Shown: positions 9,601 to 23,700 of the stretch, one piece after another
Numbering within the stretch: position 1 is the first letter of the stretch
Layout of the letters: each line of letters begins with the position of its first letter
Assembly: GCF_028858725.1 (NCBI RefSeq)
Contig: NC_084760.1
Coordinates: 62,556,867-62,620,866 of the forward strand
Direction: 5' to 3'
Length of the DNA stretch: 64,000 bases
Source of the DNA: Colius striatus
Taxonomy: Eukaryota > Chordata > Aves > Coliiformes > Coliidae
Position numbers and translations under genes: made by a program
The notes under the pieces: generated by a model
What the model was told of the DNA's origin: nothing
The model's input: only the letters and a program-made list of their open reading frames with translations
Databases searched by the model: none

Positions 9601-12600
9601 ACATGGGAAAGAATAGTGTTGGCAGTGTGTAGCCCAATGGTCATTGCTCTACCACACCTGTAGACACTCCCCACTCAGTCTTCAGAAATGATCACGTCTC
9701 ACACAGGGAGGACAACTGTCCTCAGAGAAGTCCATAAGCAGCAGTGTCACTGCAGGGGGAATTGTGCCAGTCAAATACTTCAAGATCAGGCACAGGGCTG
9801 CTGTGCTGTGGGACACTGGTGGCTGCAGGGCTCACCAGTACCCTTTCTTGGTCCTGCAGTTCTTCGGCCCTGGTCAGTGTAGGTCTTTTGATTGGAAAAC
9901 CTACAATCCTATGGATATAACGTTGGGAGCCAATGATTCTTGGCATCTTGAACCAGGCTTAGAAGTGCTCAGGCATAATAGTAGTGAGGATCATAAAAGT
10001 CCTACCTTTGTCTCTTAAAAGAGAGAGAGAGGGAGAGAAGACTAGGTCCAATGACACTATCTTTTCTCGTCAGCTTCTGGCAAAGGTTAATTATTAACTA
10101 TTGAAACACTGACAAGCTGTGGTGTTTGTTTGCTTATTATGAGATCTGTCAAGGCCAGAACCAAACCTTAGTGAAGCTGACTGATGTCTCTCAGTTTCAA
10201 TAGACTCAGAGGTCAGGCTCCTAAAATTCAAATCACCAGTGCAGTTCCTTGCAATAAAGAACTGGTGAATGCTGTAAGGAAGAGCTTAATTACTCCAATG
10301 AGATTGTTTAGTTTTTAAACAAAAATGCTTTAATTGAGGGCAAGCCCTTTCATATTTGTTTCCCAAGAAATTAGTGAAATATTAATAACAAGATCCTAAG
10401 AGAGCCCATTCCAGTCATAGACATCAAGATCAGCTAAGGGAGCTCACAGTTTATTTTTAGCCACTGATGTTAAGCTGAATTATTTCCAAGGAAGGAGCTG
10501 TGAGTGAAAAGCAGGCCATCTTTAGCTTACTAATATTGCTTCTGTAATCACTTTCCCTGTTATTCATTTGTACCTGAACCAAAGGTAAGTGTCCAGTAAC
10601 AACAGTTTCATATATCCAGATCTATGCTTCCTTGTAGTGCTGCTTATCTGGATCCCTGGTGAACCTCTACCTTTATGTGGCGCACAGGGGCTTGAGTTAC
10701 TGTCAGAAAATGTAGTTTGGAGAAGAAATACATGTGAAAGGAATGATTCCTTGGTGGAGGTTAGTGGCCCAAGTCCTTTGCTGGGCTGTTGAAAATGCTG
10801 CTGTCTGAGAGGATGGAATGGAACTAGATCTTGGGAGCTACTACCCCTTCTCAACCAGTTTGTGTACAGGAAACCAAGCAACTGGCACTGCTATCCTCCT
10901 TCCTTTTTTCTTTCCAATAGCTGGTGAGAGCTGAGGTGAGAGCTGTAAGGTTCTTTCAGGCACAAAGAATATGCTTCTGGAATAGTACGACACACACATG
11001 AAACAGAAAATCCCCTTCCTCTTAATTTCCAGAACATTTTGCATGAAGGTCAATAAATACTTTATCTCATTCACTCACCAATAACACTTGTAAACAATTG
11101 TTATCTGTAGTTCAGTGAGATCAACAGCCTCAAAAAAGATGGATATGCTGACATGTGCAAAAGCTTCACTGAGGGCAATGCTATGTAAATAGGTAAGACA
11201 GATGGGAAAGTCTGGGCAACAATAAGCAGAATGGGAAAAAGTAAAAGGGAAGGGGCAAGAAATTACATGTATTTTTAATTCCATAGCTCTATATGAGTTT
11301 CACAGCTGCATTGGGAGGTAATAATTTTTACCACTTCTGAAAATGAAATTTAATTTAAAATGAAGTTCATAGGTACATATGTTTTGGGTTGTCTTCTTCC
11401 ACATTTGCATTTTTGGTAAGTGAACCTCTTCTCCACACCTGGCAGGCACCTGATATGGGCAATCAGTGTGTTGCAGTTTCAGATTTTACACATATTGCTA
11501 CCTTCTTCCTAAACTGCAGAGACACAGTTTGTGTCTTTAACCTATGCAAACTATTCAGAACACCCTGAAGATTCAGAGAGCTGGTACAACCTCCCTGCTT
11601 TTCAGAGTTTTTAAGGTTACTACCTATCTGAAATCCTCTAAAGTCACTTATACACAGTAAAATGCTTTGACTTCCCAAAATCACTAGAATTCCCCCACTT
11701 GGTTCCTTTAATCTGTATATTCACTGCATCCTTTCCCATGCAATTTTACTGAAGTAAAAGAAGTAAAAACTGAAGACTTGGAATTATAAAAATAACAAGT
11801 CAACAAAATATTAGTGTAAACTTGGCCCATTTTGTTCATGAGAATAAAGACTCACCAGGCTTTGTAGTGACTTACTCTGGTATTAGTTGATTAATATTAA
11901 GTGTGTCAACTTCAGCTAATACTCATTCAGGATTCCACACCTTTTAAAGATAAAAACAAACGGAAATAACTAAGAAAATACCTTGAATATTTTAGCAATG
12001 TTTCCATTTCCTTCAGCCTATTTCATATACTCTGAAATTTTATTTCTGAGCTGAAAATTGTAAAACAAATACACACTTTTTGCAAATAATAATAACAAAA
12101 TCACTTAAAAGGTGTTCTGCAGGGTGTGAAAAGTTTTCTTTCTTTTTTTTTTTTTTTTCCAGTCTGGCTGTATATATTCCTATCCCTTATAGCAAACAAT
12201 ATAGTATTCCACAGGAGCTTTTATCCCAGTGAGCAGAAAGACTGAACAAAAGAATGAATTAATTAATTAATGGATGAATGTATTAAAAAAAGGCTCCACC
12301 TGCTCTGCTTCAAAAATCTCTCACTGTACTACAGAGAGGTTTGATACACTGCCTAATATTAAGCCTTCCTCTTAATTCTTGAACAATATGATTTGTTTAC
12401 ATATGGAGTGATTGCTAAAATGCTAACTGTGTAACACAGATTGTGCCTTTACCGATGTGTCTAATGTCAGTAAATCACCAATGTCATTGCCCTAAAGGCA
12501 GCAAGGAAGGCTGTCTATCAAAAATGGAATAGGAAAAAAAGCAGATTTTTCTTTTGCTTTTTCAGAAATGCCTAACGTGCTTGTTTAATCTTAAGGCTTT

Positions 12601-14803
12601 GCCTTGCCCACATGAAAAGCTCACTTATGTGTGAAGAATTTAACTTACTATGAGCAAAGTCACTCTTCTAAGATTTTTGTGCCTTTATGCTCTAAGCCCA
12701 GTGACACTTCCTTGTCTTCCAGTGACAGACAATATGTATCATAACAAACTTGATTTGCCTACCAAACCCCAGCAGAGATTGCCAGAAGTTCACAGAAGGG
12801 CTATTCTGAAAAGAGAAACTGGAAAGCCACGATACTTCTGTCTTCTTGTCAGGGCTGTAGCAAAGCCCCGCCAGAGGTACCGAAGGGAAAGAGTTGGTGA
12901 CTAAGGGGTGCTGGATTAAGCAGGAGGTGGTTTGTGTGTGGGGGCATGGGGGTGGGATTTGTGTGTGTGTCCCCCCCCCAGACAAAGGGCCCTGTCCCCC
13001 GCAGGAAGGTGCTGAAATGCAAAGCAAGCTCACAGCTCCTTTTCTCTCTCTTGGTGGCATTTGGAAGTGTAAAGCTTTGAATACCAATTGCTTGAACTGG
13101 ACATATGTGAATCTCTTCTAATCCTACTAATCCCGTCCCCAAGTGCTTCTTTGTATGTGGAGGCAACACACATAGATCTAAGTGAAAGTGGCCGTAATCC
13201 TGGAAATGTGGAAAAATGTCCCAGTGTGGGAGTTGGGAGAGGGAAAAACTCCCTAGCAGAGGGGACCTGCTGGAAGATCATTGTGTTTGTGGGGTGAGCA
13301 AGGGGCGGCAGTGGGGGCAGGGAAGACATGAAGGAGAGCTCTCACCTTCCCTGAGCTGCAAGGAGGAAAGCAAACCCACCCAGCGGGAAAGCTCCCTTGC
13401 AAACAGCCATCGCACACTTGAGCAAACCCGCAGAACTGAGACAAAGTTTCCAAACGCTGGGAAATTCACCCACCGGCAGCTTTCAGCAGTGTGAGCTCAG
13501 CAGGCTAGGCACTAATGTGCTGACTTCATTATTTCCCCAGCCTTGCCATGCTGAATGGCAGGTTTGTATAGGGAATGCTGGGCTACCACTCCATCCTTTC
13601 CTGGCTACAAAGATAGAGAGGGGAGCTGGGATTGTGGATTCAGTCAAGGGCTCTGGCTCTCTGTCTTATGAGAGACTCTCTTACTCTAAGCAGAAGTGAG
13701 AATCTTTGCTGAACGCTAACAGGGCAGCAGAGAAGAAGTCAGCTTGCAGATGATCAGTTGCATTATTCATTAAGACCCTTTGAAAACTGATTTCAGGTGT
13801 CAAGGCCTCTAACCATTTATGGGTAAAAGGATAGAGACGGAAGAAGTTTCTGTGTCTCTGATTCAACATTGAAACCTCAGCATTTGACCAGGTTGTAGCT
13901 TAAAATTAACACTCACTAAGATACTAACAAACCCTGTGAGTTTTCCAAATATACAAGTCATATAATTCAGCCAAGCAACTTTCCCAAATGTCAGACATCT
14001 AATTTACATTTTTCTTGGCTAGTCACTGAATAAAGAGTGTTTATACCCCACAGTTGATAGTGTACAAGGAAATTAATCTGGTTTTTGCGTGTGCTTTCAA
14101 AAGATTTTAAAATATAGAGCAATTGATAACATTATTTGCCAGCCAAATCTTTATTTTGCTCAATAAATCTCTACATAAAGCCGTGTTAGGTAAGAAAATC
14201 TAAGACTATATATTCTCTGGGAGTTGACTTTTTTATTACCTCACCAGACTTTGTGCTTTCATAAATAAGTGTCAGCTGAAATTAACCTGCTGTTTAGAGA
14301 TAGTATAAAGCATCCCAAAATCAGCCTGGGGACTGGGAGTGCATTCTTTTTTTTCCTTTTGGGTGCATGAACCTCCTGAATGTCACAAGGACAGAAAATG
14401 AGGATAGATCCTTACCTTTGTATGGATAAAGTGATATGATTGTCTCTTGGAAACTTGCTAAGCCAAACCCCACAATGCACTAAAACCACTTCATTAACAG
14501 GAAAAACTCAAGGAAGACTTTTGCCATGTGCGTGAGAGAACATGTGGGATAAAATGGGATGAGAATAAGATGTTAACTAAGCATAAGACTGGTGAGGCTG
14601 TGTGGACTTGACCTCACTGCTGGCCACAGAAACACTGCTCACACAAAGAGCTCTTGCTAGACTCATCATTCAAAGGACGCCACTGATACTATAGCTGCAA
14701 TCTCCTCTGATCCCAGTAGTGCCATCCTGCATGCAATTTGGCCAGTGTGCCGCTCTGTGGCCTGCTGTAGTAGGAGACCTGTCAGAGTCCAGCCCTTTGA
14801 GAC
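6660..14803. other. Intergenic, no gene seen
   Basis: About 8 kb of mostly AT-rich single-copy sequence with no supported reading frame. It holds a poly-A run at about 6993-7008, a C-rich patch near 8695-8725 and a GT/C-rich patch near 12930-12980. AT-rich stretches such as 13910-14290 could hold regulatory elements, but nothing in them is decisive. Confidence 0.5.
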
Positions 14804-15384
14804 TGTCCTGGTTTTGGCTGGGATAGAGTTAATTTTCTTCCTTGTAGCTGCTATAGGGCTCTGTTTGAGGCTGAAAAGAATGTTGATAACACAGGGATGT
14901 TTTGATTATTGCTAAGCAGTGCTTGCACAGCACAGAGACCTTTTCAGACTCTCACTCTGCCCTGCCGGAGAGTAGGCTGGGGGGGGCACGAGAAGCTGGG
15001 ATGGAGCATGATCAGAACTAGACAAAGGGATATTACAGATCACAGAATGTCATGCCTAGCATATAACCTGGGGAGAGTTGGCTGGGAGAGGTAGATCCCT
15101 GCTCAGGCATCGGTCAGCAGGTGGTGAGCAACTGCACTGTCCATCACTTGTTTTTTTCTTGGATTTTGCTTCTCTCTCTCTTTTTGTTACATTCCTTTTC
15201 ATTAAAATAGTTCTTATATTTTATTCTTATCTTTGCTACTATATTTTATTTTAGTTATTACATTGGTCTTAACTTAGGAGTTTTGCTCTTTTCTAACTCT
15301 CCTCCATATGCTATGGGAGGGCGAGGGGGGAGTGAGACAATGGCTGTGTGGTGCTTAGCTACTGGCTGGGGTTAAACCATGACA
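14804..15384 (+). mobile_element. Solo LTR of an avian ERVL-like endogenous retrovirus
   Basis: The element opens TGTCCTGGTTTTGGCTGGG and closes GGTTAAACCATGACA, the TG...CA ends of a widespread avian LTR family I recognise. It is about 581 bases long. A TATA-like ATATAAC lies near 15061 and an ATTAAA polyadenylation signal near 15202, both in plus orientation. No primer-binding site or internal viral genes follow it, so it is a solo LTR left by recombination. The flanking five bases (GAGAC and GGGGC) match poorly, so the target duplication is decayed. Confidence 0.85.
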
Positions 15385-18300
15385 GGGGCAGAGAAAAATC
15401 CCTGGGATCAGGGGATCCGCAAAGTTAAGATACTCTGGTACACTTATTCTCCTCTTTAGACTTCTCAAATGGGGAAGAGAAGGGAAACAATTTGTCTCTG
15501 GAGAAGCTGGCTTCATTTGTATTAAATGTCTTGGTGGCCCACAGGCACCTGTGGTGCTCACTTTCCCAGCATGCTGTGCATTTTACAGGCAAAGCACTAT
15601 ATTCATGCTTCTCTTCCAGAAGGAGTCATCAATGCGTGCGCTTCTTGCTGGGTGGAAGCCACAGCCATGTGGTGGGCAAGGTCAAAGCCCATTGGCTGTT
15701 TCACAGCATGACTGATCAAGACCTTTGTCTTGCTTGTGCCCTGGCACCAGCCAGTCTGTCAGCACATGTGATGCCATGATGTCCCTCGGCTGCTGCTGCA
15801 AATGCTGTGGCTGCTGACTACATTTCTTCTCCATTGGACCTCTCTTTTCCAAGGGCCTGGCACTCTCCACAGTCTCAGTCTGCCCAGAGGGGTATCAGCA
15901 AGCCCTATAAGAAACAGGTGTCATTGGCACGTGAGCACAGGTACTTTTTGGAGGATTGCAGCAGGACAAAATTATTGTGATGTTGCCTGTGTTTTGTGGA
16001 TCCTTCCTCTCAGGGTCTTGAAGTCTAGACCTGTAGGCCATGGCCCTTCATGCAGTCCACGTGTGCCTGGGGGAGCCACCTCCTTGCCAGCTTTGGCAGG
16101 CTTCTCCATTAACAGCAACCTTAGAACAGTAACACAACTAGGTGCAGCCCGGCTCCATCAGAGCAGAGGAGCGATGATCTGGCCAGCAGCAATGGGGTTT
16201 CTGGATTGTACAGAGTTGTTTCTCCCCACTTACCTCAGGTGAGTGCTGACACAGATATCAAATTTCGTGTCAGCCTAGGTTAGAAGTGCCAGGGAGCATG
16301 TGACAAGGTTTTGGCTCATCTGGCTATGGTGTGGTCCGTGATGGCATTAAGTCTTCAAAGGCCAAAGAGTTAAACATTGTTTTAGCCACTCTGCCCAACT
16401 AGCTAAGACAGGCCTGAAGAAGCAATGTGGCTCCAACCAAAGACCCATTTTTTATGAGGTGATAGTCGGTAACAGCGCAAGCAAAGTACCTATGTCACAC
16501 TGATCCAAGACAAAGCTGTGTTGTATTGGGCAGCGGGAATACAGGACATGGGCACAACTAACTTGATGTCAGATGAAATGTAAAGGATCTTTCTAGGAGC
16601 ATTTAAAATACTGATTGCCAAAGGGCCTGTCTGAGGGAGACCTGAAGGGCAGGACAGTGCAGGTGTGCTTTGGCCAGCCTCAGCCTGTTGCGTAGCTGCC
16701 AGAGGAGTAGCCTTCATTTGCAATGTCTGTAATATATGTATATATCTGCAATATCTGTAGCATATGCACTGAAAAGTGTAGCAGTGGAGAAAATCAAGCC
16801 TGGATGTTACTACCTCTGTTTGTCTACAGCCATTGTGGCACACTGACATTAAAGTATGGGCATTTTTTTTCCCCAAATACTGACATAAATCAAGGGTGTT
16901 ATACTCAGGGTACATAAGCTAAGATTTGCATAGTTATTTTGTTCTCTTTGATGGATCGACACCAGCCTGGGATCTGACCCTATTTCTATAACCTGCCCCT
17001 AATGCCAACAATTAAACTCTGTTTCAGTTTAAGTCAATCAAACATTCATATTTTTAGAACAATCTAGTTTCAAATGGTTGCAAACAAAATGAAGAGATGT
17101 GGTGTGCTGTAGACTGAAGGAAAACCACCAACATCAATTGGGTAAATTTGCAACTTAGTATATGCTGTTGAGATCTACAAAAATTCAAGAGCCAAAGGCA
17201 AGATTAGTTGGATTAGTGCTTCAGTAGTCCTTCATTATTGATTTGTCCCTCAGTGACATGATTTTTGTCTTCAGTTAACTCTGCTTATTGAATGAAAATT
17301 ATGAAGGATTGAAACAAAAGTTCATATGAAGAAGGAGGATGTTGATTCCTGCTAATCTTATTTAGAATGATAATGCATTTCATTACATGGAGTACTTCGT
17401 TGAGGCTTCCTACATGCTCTTCCATGGTGTTAAGTCTCAGATACTCCTCTGTCCTCTGTCACTGGAAAACAGAGACACGGAAATATATTACAGTTCAGTT
17501 ACTTGTCAATTAGAAGACAGGCAGAAAGCAGAAACAAGTCCATCTGAACATGGAGTTTCTGAGCACTGACCACTTTTCCTCTAGTTTACATTGCTTTCTA
17601 GGCTGTAATAACCACTGAGAACCACTTGTGTGTAAAAGAATGTCAGTCTGCCTCCTACAGCGGAAGCAGAGGAGGAAGGAGCCCCATAATGGCGTGAGTA
17701 AGCTTGGCTCTGGTGCACACTCTCAGCACCATGCCAGCTTTTTACAGCTGTCCTGCACAAGGAAGTCCTGATGTACTGGAGAATGAGGCTACTTGTCTGG
17801 AGAGTGAACATATATCAGTTCAGCTTGTGTTTTGGAAAAGTCAAAGACACGTAAATAACTTGCACCCAAGAAGCTTTTCTCTTGATACTGGAGCATCATC
17901 TGATGTGAATGAGGTTGGTATCCAGCCACAGAGAAAATAGAAGAAAGGGGATTTGCATGTGGCATGGGCAATATAGGGGACAGGAGCAAAACATCTACTC
18001 AAGTTTCCAGTTAAGTCAGGAGCTGAATCTGAAATCATCCCGTCTATTTACTCATCATGCAGTTAGAAACTAATTCCCAGGACACATTTCAAACAGCCTT
18101 TTAAAAAGCCTGCTAAACCAAAATAAATATGACCATATTACTTTTTAATTTCTCACTGTTTCAAACCAGGTTTAATTAGGCACACCACAACCTTGGAAAA
18201 ATCTAAGGAACAGGGAAGTGATATTGATTCTTTATTGTCACTTTAATTGTCTATTCTGATGTGTTAAAACTGAAACAATCTTCCAGCTGCAATGTCTAAT

Positions 18301-19429
18301 GAACTCCAAGATCAAACAAGATCTTGCTAATTATGGAGTTAATGAGGACAAGTTTGCAGGCAGAGTTAAGTTAGTAATTACATGTTTCAAAGCATCTTGA
18401 AGCTCAATAAGATCTTAATTTGGTGCTATAATGGTATACATTTTGCATTTCTTCTTTCTGAACATGTTACAGAAGGGCATCCTATGTATGGTATATGCTG
18501 CTAATCATGTGCAAGCAGCACAAAGATGACTTCAATAAATTAAGAGACTGGTTGTTTATAAATCAGCTCAACATTGAAATCTCATTTACATTTCTTCTAT
18601 CCCATGTAATGTGTTTACACACAAATAATGTCAACATTATCATGGGAGGGGGATGAATTTAAATTCCACAGCATGTTTCTGAAGCCAAAACGTCAAGGAA
18701 AGGCAATCAACATTTTAAATGAGCATAGAGGCAACTAGATATTAAGAAAGCAACACTACTAAATCAGGCCTTTGAACCCACAGTAGGAAAATGAACCTTA
18801 GAGCTGTATCCATTTCAAGGAAAGGCTTACATTGCTCACGCATGGGATAAGGCAACCAAAGCAGTGCTGCTTTTAAAGCAAGTTACTCCTCTCAGTCCTA
18901 CCAGGAAAGTTTATATCTAAAAAATTATTGTGTCTAGGATTTTTTGTAATCAGACTTTTTTCTCCTTTTTCTCTTGCTTTCCCAAGTTTCTCTTCTAAAA
19001 TGTATTATAACCTTGGACTTATAGCTATACCTTCTGTCCTCACACAATAAGCACTCCTAAAGGGTCTGCAAGATATGCAATTGCAAAATAACACAGAAAA
19101 ACAGATTGCTGGACCTGAATTGCTTACTGTAAGCACTATCAGTTTGCCACAGTGACAAGAATTTGACCGCATCCAGCAAATAGCCATGCTGTATAAAGTA
19201 ATCCATTCCACGTGTTTTGCATTAAGCAAATCATGCCGTATAGAAATAAAGTTATTCTGACAACACATTGTGAGTGCTTCAGAGCTCACAGTCCTGGACT
19301 GAGAACAGTACAGCAAGAGACATCAGATAAAGGCTCAGAGGTACCAACATGAGTCCTTGTGAAGTCCAGGCAAACAATTCAGCCTGCAGCAATGCTGAGT
19401 AATACAGCTACTTCTTGACTTAGAACTGT
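15385..19429. other. Intergenic, no gene seen
   Basis: Single-copy sequence with no supported gene. Short open frames at 15492-15779 and 15802-16242 are not recognisable and lack splice or codon support. AT-rich stretches with TAAT motifs, for example 18150-18430, may be regulatory. Confidence 0.45.
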
Positions 19430-19446
19430 AAATATATATATATATA

Positions 19447-19482
<36 letters not shown>
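19430..19482. repeat. TA dinucleotide microsatellite
   Basis: Alternating TA for about 53 bases with one GTG interruption at 19452-19454. Confidence 0.95.
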
Positions 19483-19485
<3 letters not shown>

Positions 19486-19707
19486 TCAATTTTCTCTTAC
19501 AAGTGCATGGGAGATGCATCTCCATTTGAAGAAGTGGAAAAGGCCAGGTGCGCATCACTGAAATGCAATTGTATTTTTTCATCAAATCTGTTTTTACACA
19601 AAATAATTCTTCAGGCCGTGGTTATGTGAGACGTCTTTTTGGCTTGAATCCTGATTTATTTGATTCTTTCACCTGCATCGTGTCCTTCACTATGCTACTG
19701 CAGCTGT

Positions 19708-19781
19708 TCACATGACACCTATGGCAAACCATATCAAGGAACTGTCACATGACACCTGTGGCAAACCATATCAAGGAACTG
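19708..19781 (+). repeat. Two-copy 37-base tandem duplication
   Basis: Bases 19708-19744 and 19745-19781 are direct copies differing at one position (ACCTATGG against ACCTGTGG). The near identity implies a recent duplication. Confidence 0.95.
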
Positions 19782-20600
19782 ATCTGGGTGAGAAATAAAA
19801 CATTGCTATGGTTTTTTTCAACCAGATTAGTTAAAGCCTTCATTTACCACAGTGCTTCAAGACATATTATGCTGATGCAGGAGGAGGTGGACTAGAGTGG
19901 AAGTAGAGGTGTAAAGGAAACGTGGAGAGCAGATAATTAGAGGTATTTTAAACAGCACTGCCACAATATGTATCACAATCTCATTTTATTGATTCTAAGC
20001 ATACTTTCTTACTGTAAACTGAAGACAAATTCTGTTTCTTAATGACTCTCAATACCTAAATGAATTTCCCAGCCTCTGCCTTTCTCCAAAGCACCATCAC
20101 CTAGGCTCCCAGTATAAGATTTGGGGAACTGTTTGTTACTTAGTCTGCAAGCTAAGTTTGAATTTGATCCATATTTAAACAGAGCATTTAGAAAACAGTT
20201 TCTCAGAAACTCATAGACGGAACAGCAATACTAAGATGCTTTCATTTGTGCTCAGCTGATAGAGTGCTGCAGTTTCTATCCTATTGGGTAAGTTTCATTG
20301 GGAAGATTGTATTCCTGTCAATTAGGAGCTCAGAATAAATAATAAATACTACAATCCAGGTCACTAAAGTTTCCCTGAATGTACCCACATAGGCTTAATT
20401 AGTCCTCAGAGCAATTTCCTCTCTTACATCTGTTTTATAGCCCGTCTTACTGCACTGCAGTGCATCCTCCCTCTGCCAGGACTGGCAAAGGCACAGCTCT
20501 CACACTTCTCTCTCCCTTGCTGCTGCTCCCGTTTGCTGCCCTGAGCTCCCTGCCATTGCCACTGCTGTATCTGGTAGGATTTCTCTCTCTAGTGTTTCTC

Positions 20601-20772
20601 CATGGACTGCCCAGAGAGGTCGTGAAGTGGCCATACCTGGAGATATTTAGAAGACACATAGATAAGGTGCTGAGAGACGTAGTTTAGTGGTGGACTTGAC
20701 AGTGTCAGGTTAGTGGTTGGACTTGATGGTCTTAAAGGTTTTTTGCAACCAAAAAAATTCTATGATCCTATG
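20601..20772 (+). mobile_element. CR1 LINE 3' fragment
   Basis: The segment follows the CR1 3' end: the 'ggactgcccagagaggt' motif, then 'ggttggacttgatggtctta', and the terminal ATTCTATG-like tail at 20758-20772. It is 5'-truncated, as CR1 insertions normally are, and carries no intact reverse transcriptase. Confidence 0.9.
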
Positions 20773-23700
20773 TTCCTTGGCCATCCTGGTGTCCTCAGGT
20801 GAATTGGTTTCCATTGCAATGGCTCTATGTGGGATATTTGGCATCTGACATTTATATCCCTGCAGTCTTCTCTGACTGTGGAGGAGGCTACAGGATGCCT
20901 TGTTCAGCTTCTCTCAGCATTGCCACAAGCTACCTTAGGCACATTTTTGTTAATCATGCTAGCCATTGTTTTTTCATTGTTCAAGACCTTGTCTGAAGAA
21001 TTTAGACCTTTCACTTGGGGCTGGGAACAGTATGGCAAGGGAAATCACTGAGCCTGCAGCATAGAACTACCAAGAACGTGCATCTTATTCCTCATGTAGA
21101 TAGAGCTTTCTCTCTGGCAGATAGACTGAGAAGTCAAAATTTGTTCTTAGAGTTGACAAATCACAAAGCTCCCGGAGAAGCTCCTGAGTCAGGGAAAGGA
21201 CCTAAGAGAGAAGTGAAGCATGAGGGAAAATCTTGAGAACATACTAGGTAAAGTGACTCTTTGCTTTTATGTTGAATAGTCTGCATGAGCAAAAACTGGT
21301 GCAGCATGACAGTAGTCTTTTCTAAGCTGAGGAGTGTGCTGGCCATCTAATAGATGAGAGTCTTTTTCCTATTGCTTTTTCACGGGACTGAAACATCTTC
21401 TAACATAGTTTTAGCCAGAAATATCTTTTTCCTCATAGCCACAAATTCTAACTTGTGATTTTGCTAGCTCTATGCATAGCTTTGTAACAAGTCCTTTTAA
21501 GCGGTCCCTCGATAGTACTGAAGATTTTCTTATAACACTTAAAATGGGGAATATTTTCCCATCCTACATGGTCTTTGGTTTCCATTCCTTTCAATGTGAT
21601 TTCTGCTTTGTTCCTTTTCTGTGCTAGGAGACGATAATGAGGTTCACACACCTTCTGCTCTGGTGCTTGGAAATCTACCCTGGGTTTAGCTCAGCTGCAG
21701 AGAGCTGAGAGGTTGCCCCTTGCATGCCGCCAATTTTCAGTGCGCTCGTATGTGGTGGACGCGGCAGGGGGCTAATCCTAACAACAAACATTATACTCTT
21801 TCCATACTCACTTACACTTTGGAATCAAGGGTAAGAAGTTCTCTTTGAAGCTGCTTTTCTCTGAATGGTCTGGCAAGCTAACATGGACTTCCCAGACTCT
21901 GGCCAGAATTCAAATGTATCACAGCGCAGCTCAGTGATTGTAGCAATTCTCCCATGCCCTCCCAGCACACCAATCTTCCTGTAGCATGGGATCAGAACGA
22001 CATGCTTCTTTTCTTCAAGAAGTAGGAAGCTGTTTATTTAAGCACAGCTGCAGCCAGCACTCATGAGCAAAGTTTACCTGCAGCAAATTTGCCTTTTTTT
22101 ATCAGTTTGCTATCTCCAATGCCTTACGTTGCAGCACGCACCATTGTGGAAACAGAAAATAAGTGATCTAGTGAAATTATTTCCAGTCACAGGACATGGG
22201 TTGAGCTGGCAAGTCTGACCACTGGAATAATGTTCAAAAGCTCATGGCCTTTTATATTTCAATAACAATAGAAACTCATTCTGTGCTCAATCTGGAAAAA
22301 AATGTTGCCCACATTTGGAACTCAGTGGGAGCTGTGCATGTGGAATTTGGCCCAAAGAGTTGTGTTGCAAGATGCCGTTTGCCCTTGCCTTCCTCCAAAT
22401 ATTGATTCTTTATATTTGTAGACAAATAGCAGCTGACTGTGACAGAAACAAATTTAAAGTAAGTGTCTGCCTGAAAACAGGTTTTTGCTGCAGATGTGCA
22501 TGTAGATGGAACAGAATAATTCCACTGATCTTGGAAATGGACTGGCACAAGAACTGCATCTGTTGCATACCACCTTGGATGGGCATTTTTACACCAACTC
22601 CTTTTTACCAGTTCCTTGAATTGGTAGGTTTTTATTCTAGCTAGGATTCCAAAGAAGAAAGGTAATACTTGCAGCATTACATATTTGCTGCTATTTCCTA
22701 CATTACTCTGATTTTATTGGAACACTAGTAAATTTTCAAATAAAGTGTACTGTAGAAAATTAGATGGCACTTTATGCACTCAGTTTCTACTCTTTGAAAC
22801 AAGGAAAATAGAAAGGATCACATAAAGGCATCTGAGGAAGAATCTCCTTTCTTCCTTACATGCAGGAAGAAGGATGGGCTTATTTAGAAGGGGGCCTAAG
22901 CTTCTCAGTGTGCACACATTTTTAGCTGTTAATGTTAGTCATTTAGGTTTCTTTCATACAGCTGCATAGTGGAGACTAAATTTCCTATTAAGAGTGGAGT
23001 TGGATGACTAGGACATAGTCCTGAAAACTGGGAAGCAAAGGGGTGATTCATCTCAGTAGAAAGAGTGACTTACACTGTGGCTTCCACCTGCTCTAGGTGG
23101 GCAGGATCCTTGGACAGGATGCAGCCCCGCTTTGCAAGAGAAGGAAGGGGAGAGGAAATCCTGTGATTTACTTCTGAAATTTTTCTTCCAGGAAAATTTA
23201 CTTTCTGAACTTGACCTGTATTTTTAAGAAAATTGAGATGAAGCAGACTTCATTCAGAGGTGAATTTCTTAGTGAGCAGGTAATTTTCATTGATACTTCT
23301 CTCCCCATGCTACATCTGCAGCTGAACCTTTGGCTCAAAATGAAATTGTGAGAGCAGAATGTTCTCTTTTGTTAGAGCCATGAGAGACTATAGGACATCA
23401 AAGATAACAGCTCCACAGTCGGGCAAGCTTAAAAGTGATGGCTTTACTTCCTCACATGGCTTACATCTCCTAGACTTGACAGATACTCTACTTTACATTA
23501 TTGCAGGTAGAAGCATTATGGGCTTTCTTTTTGATCTACTACTTGTCTTCACCTTGTCATGTTTTTTCAAGTAAGGAAGATCTTTATGGCAACTCGCTTA
23601 CAGTACAATACTCTAAAGCTGCTGCATAAGTGTGGCTCTGAAAACTTACCCGAGGGCTGCTAGTGGACTGTGATCCCTCCAAGTCCATTCTGATCACTTA

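Noticed and set aside
15492-16242. Possible exons to the right of the solo LTR
   Set aside because: No recognisable domain, no consistent splice sites and no primer-binding site of an internal retroviral region.
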